From a bacterium (GTDB taxonomy: Bacteria; Cyanobacteriota; Vampirovibrionia; Gastranaerophilales; Gastranaerophilaceae), in the NCBI GenBank assembly GCA_017467605.1, contig JAFUSQ010000054.1:1-39975 (forward strand): 39,975 bases of DNA. Reading direction: 5' to 3'. Within the stretch, counting starts at the first letter, position 1; every line of letters begins with the position of its first letter. Made by a program: the position numbers and the translations under genes. This document shows positions 32,896 to 39,975 of the stretch, in pieces. A model generated the notes under the pieces. It searched no databases. It was not told where the DNA came from and saw only the letters and a program-made list of their open reading frames with translations.

Positions 32896-34642
32896 TATTA
32901 TCCTCAGTTTTTTTAGTTCTGCGTGAAGCTCTTGCTGCTTTAGATGAGCCCCTGTTAGGACGTCTCGTTTTCTTTTGCGGTTTTTCTTGTTCAACTTCCT
33001 GTTTTATATTTTCTGTTTCCTGTGTAGTTTCTGAAGTTGACTCAACTTTTTCAGCTTCTACAGGTTTATCGGATTTTGAAGTTTTGCGTTTTCTACCTTT
33101 TGTTTTAGTTTTAGGTTCTTCAGCGGCAACTTCCGGTTCTTGAACAATTGTTTCAACTTTAGCTTCTTCGATTACAGGCTGTTTTTTAGAACGTCTGCTT
33201 TTATTTTGTTTTTTTACAATTTCTTCTGTGGCAGCAACAGAAGGTTCGGTTTCTATTGCTGGTTTTTGAATTTCTTCCGGAACTTGCTGCTCATTTTTAG
33301 GCTGAGTATTGTTATTCTTGTTATTAAATTTATTATTACCTTTTTTGAAATTTCCTGCAGGAAGTTTCAGTTTAGCCGCTTTTGCACGATATTCACCTTC
33401 TGCGGTAGGAGTTGCAAAATTAAATTCAACCATAGAATAACCGCTGCCCTGACAATGAGGACATTTTTTTGTAAATATTTCAGATAAAGATTGACCTTGA
33501 CGATGGCGGGTTAATTCAACCAGACCCAAATCGGACAATTGACCGACTTGAGGTTTTGCTTTATCCGGTTCAAGAGCTATTTCAAGTTCTTCCATCATTG
33601 CCAATTTATCAGCTCTTGATAGCATATCAATAAAATCAACAATAATCATACCGCCAATATTTCTCAATCTTAATTGTCTGGCTATTTCATGTACGGCCTC
33701 TATATTTGTTTTTAATATAGTTTCATCTTGAGTAGCAGAACTTACAAATTTCCCGCTATTGACGTCAATAACTGTCAGAGCTTCAGTTTGCTGAATAAAC
33801 AAATATCCGCCTGACGGCATATTAACTTTTACATTAAGAGCCGCTTTAATTTCTTTATGTATGTCCATAGCAATTAAGAGCGGCTCAGTTCCTTTGTAAA
33901 GTGTTACCTGAATTCCTTTTGACATATGCCAATTTTGAAGAATATTTTGAACCCTGTTAAGTGCAAAAGGAGTATCTACGATAATTTCTTTGACATCATC
34001 AGTACAAGCTTCTCTTATAACTCTGTAAAGTAAATCTTGATCTCTATAAATTAAATTTGGAGGAGTAAGGGTTTCTGCAGAATTTATAATATTATTCCAT
34101 TTTTCCAACAAGATTTCCAAATCTTCCTGAATATCAGCTTCAGTTTGTCCTTCTGCTTCGGTTCTGATGATTACACCGACGCCAACAGGTTTTATAAGAT
34201 TAACAATTGATTTTAATCTTGCTCGTTCTTTTGAATTTTCAATTTTTTTAGATACGCTTACCCCCGGTTCATTTGGCATTAAAACCAAAAATCTTCCCGG
34301 AAGGCTTATTTCTGTTGTAACTCTCGGTCCTTTATGTCCTGTAGGTTCTTTTACAACCTGAACTACAAGTTTTTGTTTTGGAGTCAGTTTTTCTTTCAAT
34401 GTTCCTTTACCCATAACATCTTGCGCATGCAAAAATCCCATTTTATCTGTTCCTACATTGACGAATGCAGCATCAATACTTGGCAGAATGTTATCTACAG
34501 TTGCAAGATAAACATCTCCTAACAAAACTTCCCCTCTATGGATAAAAAAGTCTGTAACTTTTTTGTTTTCTAAAACGGCGGCAATATTGTCGCGTTCTGC
34601 AATAATAATCTTTTTTTCAATACTTTGATGTTTTTCGTTCAT
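32885..34642 (-). CDS. rne: Ribonuclease E/G
   Basis: A 585 aa endoribonuclease for mRNA decay and rRNA processing. The N-terminal S1-like domain is GEVLLGDVYLATVDNILPSIDAAFVNVG...GFLHAQD. The catalytic DNase I-like domain contains LTVIDVNSGKF and GGMIIVDFIDM (metal-binding Asp residues). The zinc-link CPHCQGSG follows (about residue 395). The last ~170 residues are low-complexity and strongly charged (Lys/Glu/Gln/Asn), an RNase E-like scaffold tail ending in a basic RRPNRGSS...RASRRTKK patch. I chose the ATG at 34642 because AAAGGA lies 6 nt before it; an earlier ATG at 34666 lacks a ribosome site and overlaps the upstream stop. Confidence 0.92.
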   Translation of the reverse strand: MNEKHQSIEKKIIIAERDNIAAVLENKKVTDFFIHRGEVLLGDVYLATVDNILPSIDAAFVNVGTDKMGFLHAQDVMGKGTLKEKLTPKQKLVVQVVKEPTGHKGPRVTTEISLPGRFLVLMPNEPGVSVSKKIENSKERARLKSIVNLIKPVGVGVIIRTEAEGQTEADIQEDLEILLEKWNNIINSAETLTPPNLIYRDQDLLYRVIREACTDDVKEIIVDTPFALNRVQNILQNWHMSKGIQVTLYKGTEPLLIAMDIHKEIKAALNVKVNMPSGGYLFIQQTEALTVIDVNSGKFVSSATQDETILKTNIEAVHEIARQLRLRNIGGMIIVDFIDMLSRADKLAMMEELEIALEPDKAKPQVGQLSDLGLVELTRHRQGQSLSEIFTKKCPHCQGSGYSMVEFNFATPTAEGEYRAKAAKLKLPAGNFKKGNNKFNNKNNNTQPKNEQQVPEEIQKPAIETEPSVAATEEIVKKQNKSRRSKKQPVIEEAKVETIVQEPEVAAEEPKTKTKGRKRKTSKSDKPVEAEKVESTSETTQETENIKQEVEQEKPQKKTRRPNRGSSKAARASRRTKKTEDNSEE

Positions 34643-34655
34643 AAAATTTCCTTTA

Positions 34656-37178
34656 CTATAACTCATTTAAAGACTCAGTTAAGAATTTTATCCGCGTAAT
34701 ATCAAATAATTCGTCCGGAGCAATAATGTTCATCAATACATCAGCTCTCAGCGGCGGTATTTCAGTACCTTGACCCGTCTTTAATACTATAAACAAACTG
34801 TTATCTTCAAAGCGATATGCCCCGATAGATTTTTTAATATTTGTTGTTTTTAATAAACCTTTTTTGTTTTTCCTCTCAACTAAAATTTCGTTTTGAGATA
34901 AAACTTTTTCTGTATTGTATATCAAATCGTTATATTTATCAAGATTAAAATTTATCAGGCGGATTTTGTATTCAGCCCAAGCTACCGTCCTATCAATAGC
35001 TTGTTCTGTTTTAGAAATATGACATACATTTAGCACTTCTGCTTCTTTAGGCAAAACTTTTGCAAGTTCTGCTTTAATAAAAGCTTCATCATATTTTTCT
35101 AAAAATTCAATATCAATAAGTTCAGTTAAACTTTGTGCAAAAAGAGGTAATGCAATTCCCATAGAAATTTTCATAGTCGGATTATATCCGTGTGAAAAAG
35201 CGACATTTAGCTCAGAACGTGATATTGCTTTGAAAAATGTGTTTTGCCAATCCAAATGTGAAAAATATTTTAAAGTCCCTGTTTTTGTAATTTTTATCCT
35301 GTATCTGAACGTTTCTTTCAAATCTTTCGGACAAACTGACGGATCAATGTGCTCAAGTTTGATTTCTTGTGCAATATCAGATGCTTTAAATGGTTTATCC
35401 ATAATTTTATTGATTCCAAGGTTTTGACAAACTCCGCACCCGACACAATGATGTTGGCATGTTGGTACAATGTGTTCTGAATTTTCATTAATTGAAAAGG
35501 CTTTGTTATATTCTGAAACAAACCAATCTTTATTTATGCCGATATTTATAAAATCCCAAGGAAGTGGTAATTTTGTGTCATATTGTTTTTGCGCAAGCTC
35601 GGATAAATTAATGTCTAATTCTTCTGCTGTTTTAAACCAAATATTTTTGTCAAAATATTCTCCCCAAGCATCTAAGTAACACCCTTTTTTGTACAAGGCT
35701 TCAATGTATTTGGATAAGCTCTTATCTCCTCTTGTAATTACTGCTTCCAAAAGGGAAACGAACTTTTCATGATAGTTAACTTTAACCCCTTTAATATGTT
35801 TTACTTGTTCCATTAAATAATGAATATGTTCAGTTACCTTATCCAAATCCATTTGCCCGCACCATTGAAATGGTGTAAAAGGTTTTGGAACAAATATGGA
35901 TAGAGTGCACGTTAAATCAAGAGAATGTTGAAGATTTTTTTCTTTTTTTATAAATCTTGAACGATAGCGAATTTTTCTGAATAATTCGACCATTTCGTCC
36001 ATATCTTGAAGGGTTTCTGTCGGAAGTCCGCAAATAAAATAAAATTTAACCCTCGACCAGCCGTTTTCGTATAATGTTAAAACAGAATTCAATATTTGTT
36101 CTTCTGTTATATTTTTCTTTATGACATCTCTGAGTCTTTGGCTGCCTGCTTCCGGGGCAAGCGTCATTGTAGATTTTCTTACACTTTGAACTAAATTCGC
36201 AAGCTCAAGATTAAATCCGTCAATCCTTTGGCTTGGTAGTGAAACCGAAATTTTCTTTCTGTTAAAATCAATTGCAAGTTCTTTAATAACTTCATTAATA
36301 TTTGCATAATCATTTGACGATAAAGAAAGAAGTGAATACTCATCATAACCCGTGTTTGCAACTAATTCTTTTGCTATTTTAATAATATCTTGTGCGCTGC
36401 GTTCTCTTATGGGTAATGTTACATGCCCCGGCTGGCAAAATCTGCACATTCTGCCGCAGCCGCGTCTGATTTCTACTACTGCACGATCTTGAACTGATGA
36501 TGAATATGGTATAGGATAGGATTTTGGTGCGGTTTCATATCTGAGTTGGGCTACTCTTTTTGTAACTTTACCGCCCGTAATTGCAGACCAGCGACCGGAA
36601 TTTTCTCCTTCACAGAGTTTTTTAATGCGTTCAAGTCTTGGTAATCCTTTTGTTTGCTCAAGAATTTTGCAAATTTCAATAATTGCATCTTCTCCGTCAC
36701 CAATAATGAAAACGTCAATAAATTCGCTCATTGGCAGGGGATTAAATGTACAAGGTCCGCCTGCAAATATTATAGGATCATTATCCCCTCTATCAGAATT
36801 TTTATAAGGAATTCCTGACATTTCAAGCATTTTCAAAACAGTTGGATACGACATTTCGTATTGCAAAGAAAATCCGACTCCGTCAAATTCATTAATCGCC
36901 TTCTTGGATTCAAGCCCGTATAAAATTTCAGGCTGAAAATCGGGTTCAGGTGCGTAAACTCTGTCGCACATATAGGCATTCTCTTTATTTATTAATTCAT
37001 AAAGAACTCTTACCCCCAGATTTGAAATCCCGATTTCATATTTGTCAGGGAAAGCAAGTGCGAATCGAACTTTGGCACTTTCAAAATCTTTATTATAAGA
37101 CAAATATTCCCCTCCGACGTATTGATACGGCTTTGAACATTTGTATAAAGTTTCGTGGTATTTTTCAAAAAAACACAT
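34656..37178 (-). CDS. Radical SAM / DUF2344 fusion protein (TIGR03960-TIGR03936 type)
   Basis: An 840 aa fusion. The N-terminal ~200 residues are B12-binding-like (GVGFSLQYEMSYPTVLKML, FAGGPCTFNPLPMSEFIDVFIIGDGE). The radical SAM motif is CGRMCRFC (about 240-250) in EIRRGCGRMCRFCQPGHVTLP. A cysteine cluster at about 575-590 (CQHHCVGCGVC) may bind a second metal centre. The C-terminal domain from ~630 (YRIKITKTGTLKYFSHLDWQNTFFKAISR, FSHGYNPTMKISMG) is DUF2344. It lies 13 nt upstream of RNase E/G, a pairing I recall as conserved in cyanobacteria and Firmicutes. The reaction is unknown. Confidence 0.92.
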   Translation of the reverse strand: MCFFEKYHETLYKCSKPYQYVGGEYLSYNKDFESAKVRFALAFPDKYEIGISNLGVRVLYELINKENAYMCDRVYAPEPDFQPEILYGLESKKAINEFDGVGFSLQYEMSYPTVLKMLEMSGIPYKNSDRGDNDPIIFAGGPCTFNPLPMSEFIDVFIIGDGEDAIIEICKILEQTKGLPRLERIKKLCEGENSGRWSAITGGKVTKRVAQLRYETAPKSYPIPYSSSVQDRAVVEIRRGCGRMCRFCQPGHVTLPIRERSAQDIIKIAKELVANTGYDEYSLLSLSSNDYANINEVIKELAIDFNRKKISVSLPSQRIDGFNLELANLVQSVRKSTMTLAPEAGSQRLRDVIKKNITEEQILNSVLTLYENGWSRVKFYFICGLPTETLQDMDEMVELFRKIRYRSRFIKKEKNLQHSLDLTCTLSIFVPKPFTPFQWCGQMDLDKVTEHIHYLMEQVKHIKGVKVNYHEKFVSLLEAVITRGDKSLSKYIEALYKKGCYLDAWGEYFDKNIWFKTAEELDINLSELAQKQYDTKLPLPWDFINIGINKDWFVSEYNKAFSINENSEHIVPTCQHHCVGCGVCQNLGINKIMDKPFKASDIAQEIKLEHIDPSVCPKDLKETFRYRIKITKTGTLKYFSHLDWQNTFFKAISRSELNVAFSHGYNPTMKISMGIALPLFAQSLTELIDIEFLEKYDEAFIKAELAKVLPKEAEVLNVCHISKTEQAIDRTVAWAEYKIRLINFNLDKYNDLIYNTEKVLSQNEILVERKNKKGLLKTTNIKKSIGAYRFEDNSLFIVLKTGQGTEIPPLRADVLMNIIAPDELFDITRIKFLTESLNEL

Positions 37179-37190
37179 TATTTTTTTCTC

Positions 37191-37538
37191 TTAGGCTAAA
37201 TCATCAGGAAAATATTTATCGATTTCGATAATAGTTCCGTCCAGTGTATTCTCATCAAACGATTTCATAAATTTAAATAAATCAGCATTTGGAACATCAT
37301 AACTGTACAAAATAATTTCTCCGTCAATATCGCGCATTACAGTTACCATGTAGTGACATTTTTCGGCATAATTTAAAAGATTATCTTTGTTAAATTTATT
37401 ACCGTTTGTGTCTTTTCGCAATTTAACATAATTAAAACCGGCATAAAATTTGACTTTTTTCTTATCCTCGGGCGTAATTATATTGTTATTATGCTTTGAA
37501 AACAGGTTAATTACCTTCTTGTTAATTTCGTCAGACAC
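37191..37538 (-). CDS. Small soluble protein, unknown
   Basis: A 115 aa protein starting at a GTG (37536-37538), chosen because GGAGGG (37545-37550) is 6 nt upstream; a longer reading would place that site inside the gene. Sequence: a basic first half (KKVKFYAGFNYVKLRKD), then CHYMVTVMRDIDGEIILYSYDVPN and an acidic end. No signal or membrane segment is present. It lies 12 nt upstream of the radical SAM gene, so it is probably cotranscribed. Family not recognised. Confidence 0.7.
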   Translation of the reverse strand: MSDEINKKVINLFSKHNNNIITPEDKKKVKFYAGFNYVKLRKDTNGNKFNKDNLLNYAEKCHYMVTVMRDIDGEIILYSYDVPNADLFKFMKSFDENTLDGTIIEIDKYFPDDLA

Positions 37539-37596
37539 AAAAATCCCTCCAAATAATATTAAACAATATAATTCCAAAAATGTCTAAATGTTAAGT

Positions 37597-37899
37597 TTAT
37601 TTTTTAGTAATTTCTTTGAGGTAGTCAAGAACTTTTAGAGCAGTTTCACGCCGAACTTCTTTTGGCGAAAGTCTAAGATACTCAATTGCGTGAGAAACTT
37701 TTATATTTTTGTCATACCACCTGCGCATAATATAGTTATACTGATCTTCAAGACTAAGTTTTTCCAACTCTACATCTTTTAATAAGTCTATAATAAAATC
37801 TGCACATCTGACTTGTATATCTTCGGATTGTTTTTCTAATTCATTGATTGCTCTGCTGACTGCTGCATCTGCATCATACCATCTTTTAAACATGTTCAT
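37597..37899 (-). CDS. Small helical protein with internal duplication
   Basis: A 100 aa protein made of two related ~40 residue halves: FKRWYDADAAVSRAINELEKQSEDIQVRCADFIIDLLKD and MRRWYDKNIKVSHAIEYLRLSPKEVRRETALKVLDYLKE. Shared features are R-W-Y-D, V-S-x-A-I-x-x-L and the leucine-rich end. It is probably all-helical and soluble. The ATG follows GAGG at a 6 nt spacing. It is the first gene of the run leading to rne and sda. Function unknown. Confidence 0.72.
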   Translation of the reverse strand: MNMFKRWYDADAAVSRAINELEKQSEDIQVRCADFIIDLLKDVELEKLSLEDQYNYIMRRWYDKNIKVSHAIEYLRLSPKEVRRETALKVLDYLKEITKK

Positions 37900-37965
37900 A
37901 TATTACCTCGTATTATTAAGTTTATTAAAGCAAATTTTTATCTAAAAGTAAATTATTTTACAAAA

Positions 37966-37982
37966 AAATACTTTATATAAAT
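37966..37982 (+). promoter_or_regulatory. Second copy of promoter-like motif AAATACTTTATATAAAT
   Basis: Identical to 13458-13474 over 17 nt. It lies 34 nt upstream of the ATG at 38017. See the shared-motif finding. Confidence 0.45.
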
Positions 37983-38016
37983 GTAGGTTAGGTTATCAAT
38001 TTTAAAGGTAGAATTA

Positions 38017-38367
38017 ATGATTGACAGCAGCGCAAAGTACGGTTTGTATAACCCGGCATTTACGGAAGATATAGGAAATGTAATGCTTGGCAGAATGGTC
38101 GGAAATGATATAGATTTAGACGATTACAGAATATCAGGTGTAACGGGTTCAATGGACGGCGTAAATATTCAAGGTAATCTTCCGAGTGACAAAGTTGAGC
38201 TTTCAACAAAACAAAAAGCAAAAAAAGTTGCAAAATACGCTCTGATTGCTGCAGGAGTTATTGCAGCCGGTTTGCTTGCATTTAAAGGCTTTAAAGGCGG
38301 TATTAAAAAATTCCCGGAAAATATGAAAAATTTATTTGACTCTATTGTGAAAAAGTTTAAAAAATAA
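38017..38367 (+). CDS. Small membrane protein, unknown
   Basis: A 116 aa protein. The N-terminal ~65 residues are polar and acidic (YGLYNPAFTEDIGNVMLGRMVGNDIDLDDYRISG). A basic segment (KQKAKKVAK) precedes one small-residue-rich hydrophobic helix (YALIAAGVIAAGLLAFKGF). The tail is lysine-rich (FPENMKNLFDSIVKKFKK) and amphipathic-looking. No signal peptide. It is monocistronic, with the shared 17 nt motif upstream and a terminator downstream. Family not recognised. Confidence 0.72.
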   Translation: MIDSSAKYGLYNPAFTEDIGNVMLGRMVGNDIDLDDYRISGVTGSMDGVNIQGNLPSDKVELSTKQKAKKVAKYALIAAGVIAAGLLAFKGFKGGIKKFPENMKNLFDSIVKKFKK

Positions 38368-38401
38368 TTTCCCTGTAATAGATAGAAGTAGTGTGTTTTA
38401 G

Positions 38402-38426
38402 GCAGGATTTCAAAATCCTGCTTTTT
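38402..38426 (+). terminator. Terminator after the 116 aa gene
   Basis: GCAGGATTT-CA-AAATCCTGC, then CTTTTTATTT-type T-rich sequence, 34 nt after the stop. Confidence 0.8.
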
Positions 38427-38493
38427 ATTTATGTTATAATAGGTAACAAATAATATTGTCACCCTGAACTTTATTAAGTGAATTAAAATTTTT

Positions 38494-38520
38494 GTCATTC
38501 TGAACTTGTTTCAGAATCTA
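38494..38520. repeat. REP-like element upstream of yajQ
   Basis: GTCATTCTGAAC...GTTTCAGAATCTA, the cleanest short-loop family member (ATTCTGAA/TTCAGAAT stem, 5 nt loop). A half-element (GTCACCCTGAAC) precedes it at 38458-38469. Confidence 0.75.
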
Positions 38521-38579
38521 TATAAATTTCGAACTTGAGAAATCAGGCAGAGCTAATTTTTAATAGAAAGGAGTCTATT

Positions 38580-39083
38580 ATGGCAAAAGAGTGCAGTTTT
38601 GATATTGTATCTGAATTTAACAAACAAGAATTGGTTAATGCTGTCGATCAGGTAAAAAGAGAATTAACTTCAAGATTTGATTTGAAAAACTCAAATTCCG
38701 AGGTCGAACTTGATGGAGATAAGGCAATTACAATAACAACTAATGATGAGATGAAATTAAAAAATATTGTTGATATTCTTCAATCAAAATTGGTAAAACG
38801 CGGACTGAGTATTAAAATTCTCGAACCAAAAGCGGTTGAAAACGCATTAGGCGGGAACGTAAGACAAGTGTTTGAACTTAAAAAGGGATTAACACAGGAA
38901 CTTGCCAAAACAATTGTATCAGATATAAAAGGTACAAAATTAAAGGTTCAGGCCTCAATTCAAGGGGAACAGGTGCGAGTTACGGGTAAAGATAAAGACG
39001 ATTTGCAATCTGTAATTCAGACATTGCGTAAAAATGAGGATAAATATGACTATCCGCTTCAATTCACAAACTACCGCAGCTAG
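38580..39083 (+). CDS. yajQ: YajQ family nucleotide-binding protein
   Basis: A 167 aa protein with the YajQ hallmarks: AKECSFDIVSEFNKQELVNAVDQVKRELTSRFD at the start and a C-terminal GTKLKVQASIQGEQVRVTGKDKDDLQSVIQTLR...DYPLQFTNYR. Two RRM-like halves are expected. Homologues bind cyclic di-GMP or nucleic acid. I chose the ATG at 38580 because AAAGGAG (38567-38573) is 6 nt upstream; an in-frame ATG at 38535 would add a 15 residue extension not typical of the family. Confidence 0.95.
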   Translation: MAKECSFDIVSEFNKQELVNAVDQVKRELTSRFDLKNSNSEVELDGDKAITITTNDEMKLKNIVDILQSKLVKRGLSIKILEPKAVENALGGNVRQVFELKKGLTQELAKTIVSDIKGTKLKVQASIQGEQVRVTGKDKDDLQSVIQTLRKNEDKYDYPLQFTNYRS

Positions 39084-39095
39084 GGGCAAATGGTC

Positions 39096-39285
39096 AAAAT
39101 TTACATGCCATTGCGTAAAGGGGTAAATGTACGGACTTTTAAATTTGTTTTATTTATCCTCCGTCGCAATCGCAACACCTTGCAAAACTTGCATGTCATT
39201 GCGATGAGGACGAAAGTCCGACGTCGCAATCCAGTTGATATGTCACCCTGAATTTAGTTCAGGGTCTATATTTAAAATAGATTCT
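39096..39285. repeat. Long dispersed repeat, right copy
   Basis: The reverse complement closely matches 1113-1305, including a single 87 bp unit, the hairpin at 39199-39229 and the CCCTGAA palindrome. It starts 12 nt after the yajQ stop. Confidence 0.85.
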
Positions 39286-39304
39286 GAATCAAGTTCAGAA
39301 TGAC
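39242..39304. repeat. Two adjacent REP-like elements
   Basis: Element 1 (39242-39270) is GTCACCCTGAA...TTCAGGGTCTATA. Element 2 (39278-39304) is in the opposite orientation, TAGATTCTGAATC...GTTCAGAATGAC. They face each other across 7 A/T bases, a BIME-like pair. The same arrangement (long-loop form plus CCCTGAA form) occurs at 1047-1160. Confidence 0.7.
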
Positions 39305-39461
39305 ATGACCGCACCCCTCCTAACCTCCCCTCACTAGGGGAGGAACATCATACTCCCTCCCTTGTCAGGGAGGGGTGGGGTGGGTCTCAACTCGTCATTG
39401 CGAGGGAGGAACGACCGAAGCAATCCAGTTGATATGTCACCTGGAACTTTACAAATTGTAA

Positions 39462-39481
39462 GGTGGGGTACCTACCCCACC
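39462..39481 (-). terminator. 20 bp palindrome beyond the right-end surface gene
   Basis: GGTGGGGTACCTACCCCACC, with perfectly paired arms, lies 18 nt past the stop of the minus-strand partial gene. There is no T-run on that strand, so the terminator role is uncertain. Confidence 0.4.
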
Positions 39482-39499
39482 AATTAGCAACTATGAATG

Positions 39500-39975
39500 T
39501 CATTCACTACTTACACAAAAAACTCGAGAAGGGTTACCATTGGAATAAGCATAATCAACACCTCCAGGATATTTATCAGTACAAAAGCGATCTCCATTAG
39601 GATAAAATGCATATACACAAGAATCACCATGGCAATTGCCGGAAGCACTACATTCCATAGGATCTTTAGTAAAATAAGAACCAAAGGGTAAAAAATCTTT
39701 CAAGTTTATAAGAGTACTATATTCTACTAAAGATGAACCAAGATCAGAGCACTGAGCATTGGCATCACTCCAATTATAATAATAATCGGATAAAAGTTTT
39801 GCACACATGTTCCGGCGATATTTAAAAGCACCATAATCGACAGTATAAGTATAAGTTGTAAAACCTTCTTTACTGCATTTTTCATCTTTACAGGCAGGAA
39901 CAGATTCATAAATTTCAGTAAATTCACAACATTTATTATCAGGAGATGAAATGGAAGTTGTTTTGGTTTGACAAC
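39500..39975 (-). CDS. Cysteine-rich surface protein, 5' partial
   Basis: The frame is open from the window edge to the stop at 39500-39502, about 157 residues, and the start lies beyond the window. It is rich in cysteine (DNKCCEF, PACKDEKCSKE, MCAKLL, AQCSDLG, MECSASGNC, GDSCVYA, RFCTDKY, VFCVSSE). YNWSDANAQCSDLGSSLVEYSTLINLKDFLPFG matches the W-x-x-A-x-x-x-C-x-x-x-G-x-x-L start of lectin/FISUMP-like domains, as in the protein at 1-628. The end RVFCVSSE is typical of such domains. Codons are AT-rich throughout, so there is no variable-region signature here. Probably secreted or pilin-like. Confidence 0.72.
   Translation of the reverse strand, partial: CQTKTTSISSPDNKCCEFTEIYESVPACKDEKCSKEGFTTYTYTVDYGAFKYRRNMCAKLLSDYYYNWSDANAQCSDLGSSLVEYSTLINLKDFLPFGSYFTKDPMECSASGNCHGDSCVYAFYPNGDRFCTDKYPGGVDYAYSNGNPSRVFCVSSE

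Larger units (their letters stand above)
39084..39499. other. Gene-free repeat cluster, right side
   Basis: No gene is visible in 416 bases. It holds the inverted copy of the long repeat (39096-39285) and two REP-like elements (39242-39270 and 39278-39304). Two C/G-rich hairpins follow: CCTCCCCT-CACT-AGGGGAGG (39324-39343) and CCCTCCCT-TGTC-AGGGAGGG (39355-39374). The cluster ends with a GTCATTGCGA...GCAATCCAG element (39394-39429) and a 20 bp palindrome (39462-39481). It mirrors the cluster at 629-1458. Confidence 0.75.

Noticed and set aside
33140..33487. Phe-rich open frame opposite the RNase E/G tail
   Set aside because: It is a mirror of the Lys/Glu/Asn-rich low-complexity tail on the coding strand.

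Overview
The window looks like a chromosomal segment from an AT-rich, non-photosynthetic relative of cyanobacteria, most likely a Gastranaerophilales/Vampirovibrionia ('Melainabacteria') gut bacterium. This is an inference from three things. The ATP synthase genes run a-c-b'-b-delta-alpha-gamma with beta and epsilon absent, as in cyanobacteria. A DUF3326 gene is present, a family I associate with cyanobacteria and plants. There are prepilin-like proteins and lectin-fold surface proteins of the kind common in that lineage. No taxonomic marker such as rRNA is present.

Layout. (1) 1-628: 3' end of a surface protein whose last ~40 codons resemble a diversity-generating retroelement variable region. 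(2) 629-1458: gene-free, GC-richer repeat cluster. (3) 1459-6475: ATP synthase operon. (4) 6477-9989 (-): leuD, an SEC-C protein and recN, then a divergent histidine-phosphatase-like gene (+). (5) 10683-13266 (-): an AI-2E family permease overlapping a radical SAM gene. (6) 13504-14094 (+): an unknown coiled-coil protein with biased codon use and its own terminator. (7) 14442-23700: a cell-wall island (ftsI-murE-nagA, two amidase_3 enzymes, murI, DUF3326), preceded by a LuxR-type HTH-only gene. (8) 24082-26611: tRNA-Arg, a prepilin, an XRE regulator with twin operators, a group 2 sigma factor and tRNA-Val. (9) 26833-29203 (-): a methyltransferase, a small secreted protein and a lipoprotein. 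(10) 29299-30651 (+): an RlmD/TrmA-family methyltransferase, then a candidate small RNA. (11) 37899-30806 (-): an eight-gene run (internally duplicated small protein, small unknown protein, radical SAM/DUF2344, RNase E/G, small secreted protein, tiny pilin-like protein, sdaAB, sdaAA). (12) 38017-39083 (+): a small membrane protein and yajQ. (13) 39084-39499: a second repeat cluster. (14) 39500-39975 (-): the 3' part of another cysteine-rich surface protein.

The core genes are ordinary housekeeping. The unusual material is in the non-coding DNA. A ~190 bp repeat lies in opposite orientations at the two ends of the window. A REP-like family (GTCA..CTGAA/TTCAG..TCTA) also occupies two spacers inside the ATP synthase operon. 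A second family (GTCATTGCGA..GCAATCCAG) keeps its ends while its interior varies. Other points of interest are a 17 nt promoter motif shared by two unknown genes, twin palindromic operators about five helical turns apart, a candidate orphan sRNA, and the putative retroelement target. No reverse transcriptase, transposase, integrase or CRISPR array is visible.
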